This document shows positions 27,601-35,212 of a stretch of DNA of 64,000 bases, piece by piece. The position numbers and the translations under genes are program-made. The notes beneath the pieces are model-generated. The model had not been told where the DNA came from, ran no database searches, and saw nothing but the letters and a program-made list of their open reading frames with translations. Location: NCBI GenBank assembly GCA_963662155.1, contig OY759269.1, positions 4,289,098 to 4,353,097 on the forward strand, given 5' to 3'. How positions within the stretch are numbered: position 1 is the stretch's first letter; each line of letters starts with the position of its first letter. The stretch is from Lamellibrachia columna (taxonomy: Eukaryota > Annelida > Polychaeta > Sabellida > Siboglinidae).

Positions 27601-30371
27601 AAGCCTACATACAATTTTACATTATTTATCTACCTGGTAATATGCTAATTAAGGGTACTCAATACTTACTCCCTACTGATATGTCTACCTGGAAGAAACA
27701 TGGGCATACCAAATTACATGGCTAAATACATGTATCAGGGTCATAAAAGTTATGTCTGAGAATCTGCTTAAATTTTAACCTATGAATAAGTAGCTATACT
27801 TGAGCACTTCTGCAAAAGAACTAAGTATTTGCTTGTAAATTGTATCTATAAAGTCCTATAATGTGAACGGGGGTAAGCACCCAAAAACGCATTATAGACA
27901 TTTACAAGCTGCATGTCTATGTAGACATGACGTGTCGCCAGGTTTTCTTGGCTGAGTTTATTTTGAGTGTTGATAATATGTGTTTCACCTAAGTTTATGT
28001 ATAGCCAACAGCTACGTATAGAAAAAAGAAGAAAAAGACCATGTTGCCAGTAGTATATTATTCCTACAAAACTATGCCATGAAAAATAAGTTACGTTATG
28101 CTTAATTTTAATTGGAACAAGTTACATAAGTTGCCAGAACCTGGCTGCACGAGAAGGATAGGCAGCTCGCACACTGAGCCTGACTATGGGATCTAAATAA
28201 AATGTGTTGTTGTACTGGAAAGTAACGTTTTTTTATCTGTTCAATTACAAATTTTTCATATATGTCATGTGATAGGTTGCCCCAATTCTGCCTCATTGCC
28301 CTCAAATTATTTTCACGCTCGCGAATTTGCCCTTTTTTCAGACACAGCATCTTGCCCTTTTGAAAAACCTAGGCAAATCGCTGTAGTAAGTGTGTATGAC
28401 TACGAGGCAGACATTTAAATCAGTCTCATTACAGGGCGTGTAGTTTATGCATACAACGATTGTAACCTTCGGCACATCAAGTACTTTGGAAGAGCCGCGA
28501 AGACTAAAAGTCAAAGTTTAAGAGGAAGGTGTGGTACAGAGAGGTATATGACATATAAAGCATCAAGTGATGGCTTTGCATTGTGGCATATTTTGGTTTC
28601 TTAGGTGGTATCGCAAAATACTGATGTATGACACAACATAATTTCAATGTAATTTAGCCTCAGACCCCCAACCTTGCTACATGAAACTTTTAATTACACC
28701 TCAACGTGGATACCTGTGAAAATTATATTCAACAGGTGGCACTGCATGCATGAGCGCGATGTCATCATTCTTATATGAAATGTGGCCAGAAAATAAACAA
28801 AGTTTTGGAAGATTAAATCAATGTACGATGCTAAACAAAACATCTGCTAAACCTCTCCCCAATTAACCCCCTCCTCCAATGAACCCCCTCCCCAATTAAA
28901 CCTCCCCAATGAAACCCCCTCCCCTTAATGAAACCCCCTCCCCCAATGAAACCAATTTTGCACAGTGTCATGCATCAACATTTTCAGATCATCCCTTAGG
29001 AAGTACATTTTGAAATAAGTAAAACTTTATTATGATTTCAATTTCAAACTCACTCATATTTAGATTGGTGTTAATTCTTGAACAAAACAAACACAATGGA
29101 CTCACCTGTCGTGCCCGATATCGTATATTTCCACTTCGTTGCAACGTTCCGGTCTTAATGCTCTGTTCGGCGATGGTGACCTCTTCCCCCTCGAGCCCCG
29201 ACCTCACACTCAATTCGCTCAGCTCTGGAATTGGTTGCACTTTAAGGCGAACTTCACCACCCGAGTTCTTGATAAGCTCAATCACCTCCTCGCGCGTCGC
29301 ACTTTCCACATTTTTGCCATTGACCTCGATTAGTCGGTCTCCGGGCAACAGCCCAGTCTGCGTGTTCTTTGGCCCAGGTTCGGCAAAAATAACAACACGC
29401 TTACGTTCAGTGCTATCCCCGACGCCGCGCTCGAGAATCGTGCCGCGACGTAACGTGAAGCCAAAGTCGCCAGCCAACTGCCGCCCGAGGGTGATTTCTC
29501 GTGGTGCAAGGCACCTTGGTGGCGCCAGTGAAGGCAATGCAAGCGGGATGTTGCCGTAGGTTTTCTCTGCAGGACTGCATGGTATAGGTTCCTGTGGGGG
29601 TAAATCCGTGTCTGGTATAGGGGACGGCATGTTGATCTTTGGCAGGACACGTCTCTTTGGCGTGCCACTAGTCGATTTCGATGCCGTTACCGTAGTGCTC
29701 GGCAATCGAGCCGGCTTGGTCGGTGGCACCACCTTTCGTGGTGAAGTCGACGATGGCGAACCGTCATGCTCTAGGTGAGACACCAAACTTCGGACACTCC
29801 GTTTCTTCTTTGGTTGACCTTCTGGTTTTTCTCGTTTTAGCGAATCAAACACTTGCTCTGGGTAATCCTCGTTAGCGACTGTGTTCTCCTCCAAGGTCAT
29901 TGTGTCATCAAGTTGACCTCTAACCCCCTGATTCGGTATCTCAGGACCATAGTTCGACTGCCCCTTCAGAATGCCACGCGAGGGTTTTGGCTGAACTGCC
30001 GGTGGGGCCCGTTTTACCGTCACTGTCGCAGATGACAACTCGACCTTACCGATACTCGTATAGGTCGTGGAGTCGGGTTCAGGGGTCGCACTGTCACGTG
30101 GACTCAACTTGCCACTGGAACTCAAACTTTCACTGCTTTCGCCCCCCTGCTGTGATGACGTTGCGCCATTATACGGTCGTGCCCCGTACTTTGTGGATGA
30201 GTCACTGAGACGCCCCCACAGTCCGCGCTTCGCCTCCTCAAGTCGACTGAGTTCTTCTTCTGTCAGACTCTTGTCTCCTTTCTTCTTGTCCTTTCGCTCC
30301 TTTTTCTCCCGTTTCTTCTTGTCGCGGTCTTCCCGGTCCTTCTCTGAGTGCTTCTTCATAAAACCAAACAT
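484..30371 (-). CDS. MYO18A-like: Unconventional myosin-XVIII (Myo18A-like), 5' part of gene, 13 coding exons, runs off left edge
   Basis: This is the N-terminal 986 codons of a PDZ-containing class XVIII myosin, an actin-associated, Golgi/cytoskeletal protein with little or no motor activity in studied animals. Exons in coding order: 30371-29106, 15618-15430, 13595-13419, 13140-12930, 11877-11735, 11178-11078, 10450-10390, 6803-6659, 5289-5166, 4832-4716, 4165-3973, 1881-1795, 628-484. All junctions are GT-AG and phases agree. Domains seen: KE-rich residues 1-50, PDZ about 288-380 with carboxylate loop GDFGFTL, then the motor head. P-loop GRSGSGKT (about 585-592) is intact, switch I reads NTSATRF, and switch II reads LDAPGFQ, with Q where active myosins have E. 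Family assignment rests on motifs such as [24 protein letters not shown] and [10 protein letters not shown]. The rest of the head, neck and coiled coil lie beyond base 484. Confidence 0.95.
726..1227. repeat. C-rich minisatellite in Myo18 intron
   Basis: About 15 units with core AGCAGACTTGTTCATTCCAT, variable poly-C spacers and units of about 30-33 bp. It is open in several frames only because of the repetition. Confidence 0.95.
1228..1350 (-). repeat. SINE fragment (tail region)
   Basis: This shares GACTTTTCTGGGAAGC and a GGTACTCATTTxTACAGCT block with copies at 31.1, 36.3 and 62.1 kb. It is a fragment of the tRNA-derived SINE family described there. Confidence 0.55.
1795..1881 (-). CDS. 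Myo18 coding exon 12
   Basis: This exon has 29 codons in phase 0, acceptor GTTGCAG and donor CTCTG|GTAAGT. It encodes [20 protein letters not shown] then IDKPSQQAL, corresponding to the ELxFDDLEP..VxxxDxxxxQSLV stretch of MYO18A. Confidence 0.88.
2085..2166. repeat. Short tandem repeat, about 31 bp x 2.5
   Basis: Units begin AATGTGTCGGTACTGCACA and end ACCATACC. Confidence 0.8.
2209..3356 (+). mobile_element. LINE reverse-transcriptase C-terminal remnant split by a minisatellite
   Basis: Bases 2212-2290 read [20 protein letters not shown], the typical KLxYFGHxxR...xKT end of a non-LTR retrotransposon polymerase. Bases 3237-3356 read [15 protein letters not shown] then [15 protein letters not shown], the usual GRPxxRWxxDIxDV continuation. 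The 32-bp array between them has expanded inside the same coding stretch. It is a pseudogene-like, 5'-truncated copy. Confidence 0.7.
2265..3236. repeat. 32-bp minisatellite, about 30 units
   Basis: The unit reads GGCAGGGGAAGGAAGACAC followed by TTGAGGGAACAGT, with few variants (GGC/GGT, CGG/TGG). Because 32 is not a multiple of 3 and the unit lacks stops on the minus strand, three overlapping frames stay open for 370-480 codons. Confidence 0.97.
3708..3806. repeat. 47-bp tandem duplication
   Basis: Two copies of a unit beginning ATAAATGTTTGTGAACATAT that differ at two bases. Confidence 0.9.
3973..4165 (-). CDS. Myo18 coding exon 11: switch II
   Basis: This exon has 193 bp, acceptor GCCACCAG and donor TGTCAG|GTCAGT. 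It encodes [19 protein letters not shown], then [19 protein letters not shown]. The switch II sequence DAPGFQ has Gln in place of the Glu of DIxGFE in active myosins, as in vertebrate MYO18A (DTPGFQ). Confidence 0.95.
4318..4357. repeat. (GGGT)n microsatellite
   Basis: About nine GGGT units in the intron between Myo18 exons 10 and 11. Confidence 0.95.
4716..4832 (-). CDS. Myo18 coding exon 10
   Basis: This exon has 117 bp, acceptor TGAATAG and donor AACAG|GTAAAT. It encodes [20 protein letters not shown] then SLINR, the conserved LExLEGMxxGLYxELFxxLVSLVNR helix before switch II. Confidence 0.93.
5166..5289 (-). CDS. Myo18 coding exon 9
   Basis: This exon has 124 bp, acceptor GGCCTAG and donor CTCAG|GTATCC. 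It encodes [20 protein letters not shown] and [12 protein letters not shown], matching the xFAxxxxAQKAAxLLGCSxEEL block of myosin XVIII. Confidence 0.9.
5738..6301. mobile_element. TTAA-flanked transposon, family member A (Kolobok-like, non-autonomous)
   Basis: Terminal inverted repeats GGTGAAACAAAAGTCATG (left) and AGCAAAACAAAAGTCATG (right, read inward) are bounded by TTAA at 5734-5737 and 6302-6305. The left arm continues to AAAACTAACCA as in the element at 42632-43444. It is 564 bp long with no coding capacity, in the intron between Myo18 exons 8 and 9. Confidence 0.7.
6659..6803 (-). CDS. Myo18 coding exon 8
   Basis: This exon has 48 codons plus 1 base, acceptor GCTGTAG and donor AAAG|GTGGGA. 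It encodes [32 protein letters not shown] and [13 protein letters not shown]. The xLGF..xE..xIxxxLAAxxHLG signature is the usual motor helix following the HF-type loop. Confidence 0.93.
8088..8361. repeat. 39-bp minisatellite, 7 units
   Basis: The unit contains ACACGTTGATCTATATC and the palindrome CTACAGTCACTGTAG. Copies are identical apart from the last, suggesting recent expansion. Confidence 0.97.
9242..9591. mobile_element. Foldback element with about 80-bp inverted repeats
   Basis: Left arm 9243-9318 (GTGCAGAAAAAAGTTTCTTA ... GATTAAAAAGATAACTTTTT) pairs with right arm 9501-9590 at about 80% identity, separated by about 180 bp. The element lies between two direct copies of a ~100-bp sequence (AACTAAACAGCTxAATATGCAT). 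Confidence 0.65.
10390..10450 (-). CDS. Myo18 coding exon 7 (61-bp micro-exon)
   Basis: This is 1 base plus 20 codons encoding [20 protein letters not shown], between acceptor CTACAG and donor CGG|GTGAGT. It joins exon 6 in phase 2 to exon 8 in phase 0. The match to TELHLNHLAENNVF of vertebrate MYO18A is modest, but phase and order support it. Confidence 0.85.
11078..11178 (-). CDS. Myo18 coding exon 6
   Basis: This exon has 101 bp: 33 codons plus CG, donor ACG|GTCAGT, acceptor TGTGTCAG. It encodes [20 protein letters not shown] then [10 protein letters not shown], the LLEKxRVxxR..FHVFYxxLAG block of the myosin head. Confidence 0.93.
11400..11520 (-). repeat. SINE fragment
   Basis: It carries CTGGCATAGACACCTGGxA and GGACCAATGGCTTTTAG, shared with 26.64 kb and 33.24 kb, followed by an A/B-box-like region with GACTCAAACCC. 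Confidence 0.5.
11574..11745. repeat. 32-bp array duplicating the exon 5 splice donor
   Basis: Units start at 11606, 11638, 11670, 11702 and 11734 on a strict 32-bp period, each reading CCTGTATGGAGG or close on the plus strand. On the minus strand each gives CCTCCATACAG|GTA, a copy of the true donor (11734/11735), so four decoy donors follow the real one. Confidence 0.92.
11735..11877 (-). CDS. Myo18 coding exon 5: switch I region
   Basis: This exon has 143 bp and starts in phase 1. It encodes [27 protein letters not shown] (switch I position; active myosins have NxNSSRF) and [15 protein letters not shown]. The donor CCTCCGTACAG|GTAAAC is the last unit of a 32-bp tandem array that repeats the donor sequence. 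Confidence 0.95.
12930..13140 (-). CDS. Myo18 coding exon 4: P-loop
   Basis: This exon has 70 codons plus 1 base, with donor TCGT|GTGAGT chosen because it restores the frame with exon 5 (junction codon Ser). It encodes [20 protein letters not shown] and the nucleotide-binding P-loop [10 protein letters not shown]. All P-loop key residues (G-x4-GKT) are present, so nucleotide binding is plausible. Confidence 0.95.
13200..13412. repeat. Interspersed repeat fragment, shared with 38.2-38.66 kb
   Basis: It contains TTGCCTAAAACCCAGTCTA (compare TTACCTAAAACCATGTCTA at 38.42 kb), AATTGTAACTGAT and the end CAGGATxGGGGTCAA read on the minus strand. The inward AATTGTAACTG motifs suggest degraded hAT-like ends. 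Confidence 0.45.
13419..13595 (-). CDS. Myo18 coding exon 3: start of motor core
   Basis: This exon has 59 codons in phase 0. It encodes [40 protein letters not shown] and ends YSEK. The LNExSVLHTLRxRY and [10 protein letters not shown] motifs are the standard beginning of a myosin motor. Confidence 0.95.
13735..14019. repeat. Degenerate 23-bp minisatellite, left part
   Basis: The unit reads GTTAGGTTGGTAAAACAACA. The array resumes at 15208-15300, having been interrupted by the element at 14020-15207. Confidence 0.9.
14020..15207. mobile_element. hAT-like non-autonomous element inserted in a minisatellite
   Basis: Ends are CAGGGCTTCACGTTTGA and, inverted, CAGGGCTTCATATTTGA, with internal subterminal copies of GCGAGCGATTTATCGC. 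GGTTGG lies at both edges, so the target duplication is 6-8 bp, obscured because the target is itself repetitive. No transposase frame was seen. Confidence 0.7.
15208..15302. repeat. Degenerate 23-bp minisatellite, right part
   Basis: This is the continuation of the array at 13735-14019. Confidence 0.88.
15430..15618 (-). CDS. Myo18 coding exon 2: SH3-like N-terminal part of head
   Basis: This exon has 63 codons, phase 0 at both ends, acceptor CCCAACAG and donor GAGAAG|GTTGGT. It encodes [16 protein letters not shown], then [17 protein letters not shown] and [12 protein letters not shown], matching the myosin-XVIII segment between the PDZ and the motor core (WLVH...DVDEDDVEK in vertebrates). 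Confidence 0.93.
16370..17747. mobile_element. Candidate hAT-like element with expanded TACTCGTAC repeats
   Basis: The left end ACCTGGGGCAGAAGTACTCG and the inverted right end CAGACCTGGGTCCGAGTAC are similar, and both ends carry dense GTACTCGTAC subterminal motifs. The right subterminal part has grown into an 11-unit minisatellite. No clear target duplication was found. Confidence 0.5.
17385..17728. repeat. 31-bp minisatellite, about 11 units
   Basis: The unit reads TGTACTCGTACTTGTACTCA followed by TCCATCACCAA. It encodes apparent 100-120 codon frames in all three plus frames. Confidence 0.95.
18989..19398. repeat. 82-bp tandem array, 5 units
   Basis: Unit starts are spaced exactly 82 bp (18991, 19073, 19155, 19237, 19319). 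Each unit contains the small hairpin CTGATAATCTTATTATCAG and ends with the 33-bp motif of the next array. Confidence 0.95.
19399..19538. repeat. 33-bp tandem array derived from the 82-bp unit
   Basis: About four further copies of TGTGTTGTCTAACATGAGGC plus AAGCAGGTAGACT, the distal part of the 82-bp unit, amplified on its own. Confidence 0.95.
21100..21780. repeat. Degenerate tandem repeat of about 30 bp with embedded SINE head
   Basis: Recurring GAGAAACCACAGCATTGTACAGC-like units are interrupted at about 21240-21335 by a tRNA-like sequence with B-box GGGTTCAAGACCC. Confidence 0.7.
21240..21335 (+). repeat. tRNA-derived SINE head
   Basis: An A-box-like GCAGTGGTTGTTAGCG and a B-box-like TGGGTTCAAGACCC are spaced as in a tRNA. 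There is no intact acceptor stem, so a SINE is preferred over a tRNA gene. Confidence 0.55.
22320..22835. repeat. 32-bp minisatellite, about 14 units, preceded by a GT run
   Basis: The unit reads GTGCATGAGTCTCTGTGTAC followed by ATGCAAGCATGT. It is open in several frames on both strands because of the 32-bp period. Confidence 0.96.
23985..24435. repeat. 13-bp minisatellite (GAGGCTGAGGGAG)n
   Basis: About 34 units, strongly purine-biased. The minus-strand 330-codon Pro/Ser/Leu frame over it is a periodicity artefact. Confidence 0.96.
24460..24690 (+). mobile_element. LINE reverse-transcriptase tail fragment
   Basis: The frame reads [20 protein letters not shown] then [10 protein letters not shown], resembling the WxGHMxR...GRPRLRWEDCVxxDL end of non-LTR polymerases. 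It abuts the 13-bp minisatellite. Confidence 0.5.
24763..24803. repeat. (GGTA)/(GGCA)n microsatellite
   Basis: Short runs of GGTA and GGCA tetranucleotides. Confidence 0.9.
26517..26579. repeat. 13-bp AT-rich tandem repeat, 5 units
   Basis: The unit reads TATTATTATGGTA. Confidence 0.9.
26635..26815 (-). repeat. tRNA-derived SINE copy
   Basis: It shares CATAGACACCAGGTAGAATG and GGACCAATGGCTTTTAG with 33.24 kb. The head carries GTGTTCTACCACC near 26790. Confidence 0.5.
28850..28960. repeat. CCCCTCC-rich low-complexity repeat
   Basis: Degenerate units of AACCCCCTCCCCAATGA next to Myo18 coding exon 1. Confidence 0.85.
29106..30371 (-). CDS. Myo18 coding exon 1: KE-rich N-terminus and PDZ domain
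   Basis: This exon has 422 codons and ends in phase 0 at donor CAG|GTGAGT. It starts with MFGFMKK, similar to the MFNLMKK start of the long vertebrate MYO18A isoform. Lysine/glutamate-rich residues 1-50 are followed by a Ser/Pro/Thr-rich disordered linker, a polybasic patch [10 protein letters not shown] (about 186-195) and a PDZ domain (about 288-380) whose end reads [14 protein letters not shown], strongly conserved in Myo18A. The isoform without PDZ in vertebrates starts downstream; whether one exists here is not visible. Confidence 0.95.
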
Positions 30372-30393
30372 CTTGTCTGTCCTCTACAGCCAC
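30372..30393 (-). promoter_or_regulatory. Myo18 5'UTR remnant and splice acceptor before start codon
   Basis: Upstream of the ATG (minus strand) are two possible acceptors, TTGTAG (exon would end at 30393) and GCTGTAG (exon would end at 30383). Either gives a short untranslated leader in this exon. The sequence is the terminal, diverged unit of the 53-bp array that follows. Confidence 0.45.
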
Positions 30394-30688
30394 CTACAAG
30401 TACAAGGACATTGGTCAATCAAATGTTGTCTCTCTGTTACAGCCACTTACAAGCACAAGGACATTGGTCAATCAAATGTTGCCTCTCTGTTACAGCCAGC
30501 TACAAGCACAAGGACATTGGTCAATCAAATGTTGCCTCTCTGTTACAGCCAGCTACAAGCACAAGGACATTGGTCAATCAAATGTTGCCTCTCTGTTACA
30601 GCCAGCTACAAGCACAAGGACATTGGTCAATCAAATGTTGCCTCTCTGTTACATCCACCTACAAGCACAAGGACATTGGTCAATGGAT
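30390..30688. repeat. 53-bp minisatellite abutting the Myo18 start exon
   Basis: 5-6 units spaced 53 bp, unit start GCCAGCTACAAGCACAAGG. On the minus strand each unit gives CTTGTGCTTGTAG and TGTAACAG, copies of the acceptor region used for the start exon. Confidence 0.93.
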
Positions 30689-30698
30689 GTTTAATAGC

Positions 30699-30985
30699 AA
30701 TGGTCTTCGTAAAAAAGTTCAAAAGAAGAGCTGAAGGACACAAAATAATGATCGTGAAGGATCAGTGTAGATTAGATATCAGAAAGTACTCATTCTCACA
30801 GGACATTAAATGATTGGAATAGATTATCTACAGATTGTGTAGATACTAGCAACATGAATATATATTTTTTTAAATTTACAAATATCTCAGAAGGGCGGGT
30901 TACACATACATGAAAAAATGTTGGACTCTCGATAAGCCAACCTCTTCAGTGTCCACTTGCCATCTGGGTGTTTACTTTGGATGAA
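30699..30985 (+). mobile_element. 5'-truncated LINE copy 1 (RT tail and 3' UTR)
   Basis: It encodes VKDQCRLDIRKYSFSQ and, after frame damage, NRLSTDCVDT, then the 3' UTR GTTGGACTCTCGATAAGCCA ... CACTTGCCATCTGGG. The same tail occurs at 53.6-54.06 kb. It lies antisense and upstream of Myo18. Confidence 0.75.
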
Positions 30986-31084
30986 AATAAAGGATTATCT
31001 CAAAATATCTTTGTTCGATACAGCACAAAATGGTTGGATGGAGGGAGAGGAGATAGAAAGGTAAGTTGAAACATAGAGTGACAT

Positions 31085-31330
31085 CCAGCCTCAGGACCGC
31101 TGAGAGCCCTTTACCCTTCACCCCCAGTAGATATGTTCTTCTAACACCAACCCGACTTCTCTGGGAAGCTTTCAACCATGCAGCAATGTGTGCACAAAGT
31201 CTAGTCATTCACATACATCAACCACTGTCTGTAGCAGGTACTCATGTACACAGCTGAATAAACTGAAGCAGTGTGAACTGAATGAAATTGCCCAAGCTTC
31301 GAAACTACAGGTCTACGGCACAAAAGTTTG
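31085..31330 (-). repeat. SINE copy (body and tail)
   Basis: It shares GACTTCTCTGGGAAGC, GGTACTCATGTACACAGCTG and AAATTGCCCAAGCTTCGAAA with the 62.1 kb copy. Confidence 0.6.
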
Positions 31331-32147
31331 AAATTTGCTTTTCTCGAATAAGAGTGCAACATTCTCACCCGTGCCACTGTGGCATGCCCATTGCATGTCT
31401 TGATAGATTTCCATACTATCACAAGTTACCTATCAGTATCAAGCAGTTACAGTTATAGGTACAGGTAACAAGACTTTCACCCCAACTTTTTCTGAACAAA
31501 AATATGTAAGCATTATGCTAAACACTGACTATTAGGCTTTTGTTTTTATTAATTGGTTTACGGATCAGCCAACCCGATAATTTAATTTTTTTTAAATTGT
31601 TAAGGTGATCTCCCAAATTCTTGCATTCACTACCAACTGAATATGAACATAAAATTATTATCTTTATTTTACAAAGTATTTTTTTGTCATTCCGTCAGTT
31701 CTCTCTACTCTAGTGGCTTTTCGAAGAAAGCAATATTTTTTTCAAATATTTCAGTACATATTTCTTTAGACATGACAACAGCAGGTTTTATGATTCCAAG
31801 AAAAAATCACAGTTCACCGTGTTATCTCGTTTCATCTCAGAAATCAGTCCTAGCTGGCAATGAAAGGCAGGGATTCTTCAATGAAGACTCCAGTAATGGT
31901 CTGTGTTTTGCTCTAGGCCTGGTCTAAGTGTTGTGTTGCTTTAGCTTTGATGGCTATCTCATACAGTGGTCAGGGGTCACTGATTGTCCACTCTGTAGCC
32001 ATTCATCTGTAGAGAGTGACCCATTTCGTTCAACTAATAGGTCCATTTTGCAGGCACAAACATAGAAGTTTGAGTTCACATGATGTTTGATGGTATCTTG
32101 AATGATGTCTCTTGAATGATAACTCAACAAATCATCAAGTTATATAT

Positions 32148-32214
32148 AAAAAATCCCAACATATAATATGAATGCACACATTTTGTGCATTCATATTATA
32201 TGTTGGGATTTTTT
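32148..32214. repeat. Perfect 31-bp inverted repeat with 5-nt loop
   Basis: Arms 32148-32178 and 32184-32214 are exact complements; key part TCCCAACATATAATATGAAT. This could be a foldback remnant or a hairpin RNA. Confidence 0.95.
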
Positions 32215-32261
32215 TATCAAACTTGTGTATGTGTGCAGATGTGTGTACATTACAGCTAGCA

Positions 32262-32375
32262 TTTTGTCATAGTTACTACTAGGTAGATTAAATTTTTGTG
32301 ACATAAAATGGAGATATTGTTTGTGCATTATGCATCAGTAGGCACGGAGAGGATTAAGTAAAGTAAGTAATACAT
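32262..32375. repeat. MITE family B fragment
   Basis: GCTAGCATTTTGTCATAGTT, TACTAGGTAGATT and GCATTATGCATCAGTAGGCA match the fragment at 37.0 kb. Confidence 0.5.
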
Positions 32376-33235
32376 TTTATGGGAAATGAGTGTGAAACAT
32401 CTGTACATTTATGTGTACACATGTGTATATTTGTGTATACCAGGTACGTTTAATATGTACATAAATGTAAACACAGGTATACATAAATGTACATATATAT
32501 ATAAACACAAATGTACATGCATTTATTCATAACATATGTACACAAATGTGTGCTGAATCACTTACTAGCATGTATGACAAAAAATGTGTGTTTGACTATG
32601 GATGTAGCAGTAGTCATTAAGTAACTAGTTCTTTCACTGTGTTCCTGAAAATTTGAAATTATTATCTATTTCTATAGTCACAATCTGAATACTGAAAATG
32701 TTCAATGGATATTTCTTTCTATGAAGGATGGAGGAAATGAAATGTTCTCATATCACAGCCAGGATATTTGTTACCATCATCTAAGAGGAGAATCAGCACT
32801 AGAGAGATCTTGTCATGGCAGACAACACTTGACCAATATTCCACATAACCAGAAGACAACTAAAAATGAACACATCTGCAGCAAGTCCCCAAGACCAGAA
32901 TGGACTTGGTTGGCCCAATAAAGAGAGAAGCCCCTAATCACCTCATCTGGTCTAGGTCTGCCAGAACAACTGGCAAGGATATCATTCTGATCACATCAAT
33001 GCCACCCTAATAGTACTGCCAGGCCACAGTGACCTATAATAGACTCACATAATATGTGGGTTTATAGTTCCAGTATCCACCTGGACAAGGCACTAATGTA
33101 TGCCACTTACTCCATTATCAGAGCCAGTTTTTTGGCAACCGCTAATGCAGCTTCTGTCTGGTATTTTTGTAGATAGAGACCATTAGCTCTGGGAGGCCAT
33201 GACAGGATTTTTTCCATTTCCGTTATTGTGTACTT

Positions 33236-33362
33236 CCCTTGGCATAGAAACCAGGTAGAATGGATCAATGCTTTTATTAGAACGATATTGCCCAAGTTTC
33301 GAAATGGCACTAGACAGACTCGAACCTGTCTGGCACTGTAACCGTTGAGCTATTGTGCCCAA
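33236..33362 (-). repeat. tRNA-derived SINE copy
   Basis: The minus strand shows A-box TAGCTCAACGGTTA and B-box GGTTCGAGTCT, then a body shared with 26.6 and 11.4 kb (CCATTCTACCTGGTTTCTATG). Confidence 0.7.
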
Positions 33363-33534
33363 AGGAACAGCCATTTAGTGCATCCATCTGTGATCAGAAC
33401 TTGGCGGCAGCAGCAACAACCACGATATAAAATATTGATGAAATAACAATTAGGAAACTGTTTACGCTGCCATGAAGTGGCTAAAAAGATGAAGCCCAAC
33501 TGGACTCCAGTTAGAAAGCAGGACTGTCAATCAC

Positions 33535-33770
33535 AAGGACCAGTGTTCAAGTCCACCTGTCAATCATGAGGACCAGGGTTCAAGTCCACCTGTCAATCAT
33601 GAGGACCAGTGTTCAAGTCCACCTGTCAATCATGAGGACCAGTGTTCAAGTCCACCTGTCAATCATGAGGACCAGGGTTCAAGTCCACCTGTCAATCATG
33701 AGGACCAGGGTTCAAGTCCACCTGTCAATCATGAGGACCAGGGTTCAAGTCCACCTGTCAATCTTCAAGT
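33535..33770. repeat. 33-bp minisatellite carrying a B-box-like core
   Basis: About 7 units of GGACCAGGGTTCAAGTCCAC plus CTGTCAATCATGA. Each unit has GGTTCAAGTCC, matching the tRNA B-box consensus. Confidence 0.93.
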
Positions 33771-35212
33771 CCAACTGCTGCTGCTTCAAAGCTTGGGCAA
33801 CTGCGTTCACCCCACTTTGAATGTGTCTTTCCAAAGAGACACTTAAAGCTGTTAGTTCCTTCTACTGATGTCTATGACTGTTGACAGGGAAACATCCCAC
33901 ATGGGGGTAAATATGTAACCGGTTGTGGATTCACAGAGCGACCCTCTCTCTCTCTCTAACCAACTGGTTCTTGCTCCCTCACTCCTCTCTGAGAGCAGAG
34001 GGTGGTGGCCGGGGTTGTTTCCCCGTCAGGGCATGTGGGGTGCGGAGCAGGCAGGGTGTAGGAGAGCAGAGTCGTAATCAACTCCCTAAACAGGGATTTA
34101 TGGCAGTATATAGATGGCCTTCTCCATCTTGCTCTTGGAACCAGTCAGTCTCACAGGCACAGAACAAGGGATACGAACTAAGGAAATACCTGTCAGCAAC
34201 TTTAAACATAAAAAACTTACATTTTACCTTGTATGTCTTATCAACCAGTTGTAATCGTTTCGCTATCCGTGAAATTCAATCCAAACAAAAACCTTTCTTC
34301 ATCCTCCAGGCTCCCTGTATAGGAGTATTTCCAGCATCTCCAGAACAGCTTGACTTCCTTGTTGACCTTTGAACCAACCTGATGTGGATGACTCATCGGG
34401 ACTGAATAGTTGTTCTTACTTTCTCTGGACATAATAACTGACCCCCTGCATGATTTACAACTATTAAAAGTTCAAAGTCTGATCGTAAAATCATATAAAT
34501 ACAGTATAAACTATATCTATTCCAACATCTTGACCACACAAATGTGTTTTAATGAACCACAATTTCTAAATGTAATTAGACTATTTTATGTCTGTGAATA
34601 TCAACCTTGTTGGTCAGCGTTCAATGAAAACATGATATTCGAAACAATCAAGTTAAACAGATATTTGGTTAAATTATATGAACATTTTAATTGAGGTTTG
34701 TTAAAAAACATTTTGGCAGTAAAGATTTTAGAATAGATATAGTTTACATATCATATTGATTTTATGATAAAAACGTTCAGACTTTGTACCTGTTTAGGAG
34801 ACATACATGTGTCTACTCCATCAAACTGCTAAGCTGTGCTACCCAGTGTCACCCACCCACTGTTGACAACCACCAAGTGGTGACAAACATCTTAGCCAGG
34901 AGCTTGGAGGACAAACACATCCATCACAGTAGTGTGACACACTATGGTGACATCATCACTACGGACACCTACTGCTGTCAACTATCAGTGACGGTCATAC
35001 CACTTTACAAAATCCCATCAATAATAATCATGACTCAACCATAGTCAGCGTTTATTATTGTTTACAATCTAGTCTTAAATCTACATAGTATTACAAGCTT
35101 GTTGCTGAAGGGACACATGTCACATAGTAAATCACCAATGTAGATATTCACATTATATCCTCAACTACTTTTGGCAACGCACTAACATGATGACTAAGTA
35201 GCTTGTTAAATA

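Larger units (their letters stand above)
15619..29105. other. Myo18 intron 1 (13.5 kb)
   Basis: This intron lies between the PDZ exon and the first motor exon. It contains five large tandem arrays, a hAT-like element, SINE and LINE fragments and long AT-rich stretches (for example 24.85-26.5 and 26.9-28.85 kb) in which I see no gene. A degenerate repeat of about 115-130 bp x 3 lies at 27300-27660. Confidence 0.7.

Noticed and set aside
30067..30813. Plus frame of 248 codons across Myo18 exon 1 and a repeat array
   Set aside because: It is the antisense shadow of a well-supported exon joined to a 53-bp satellite and a LINE tail.
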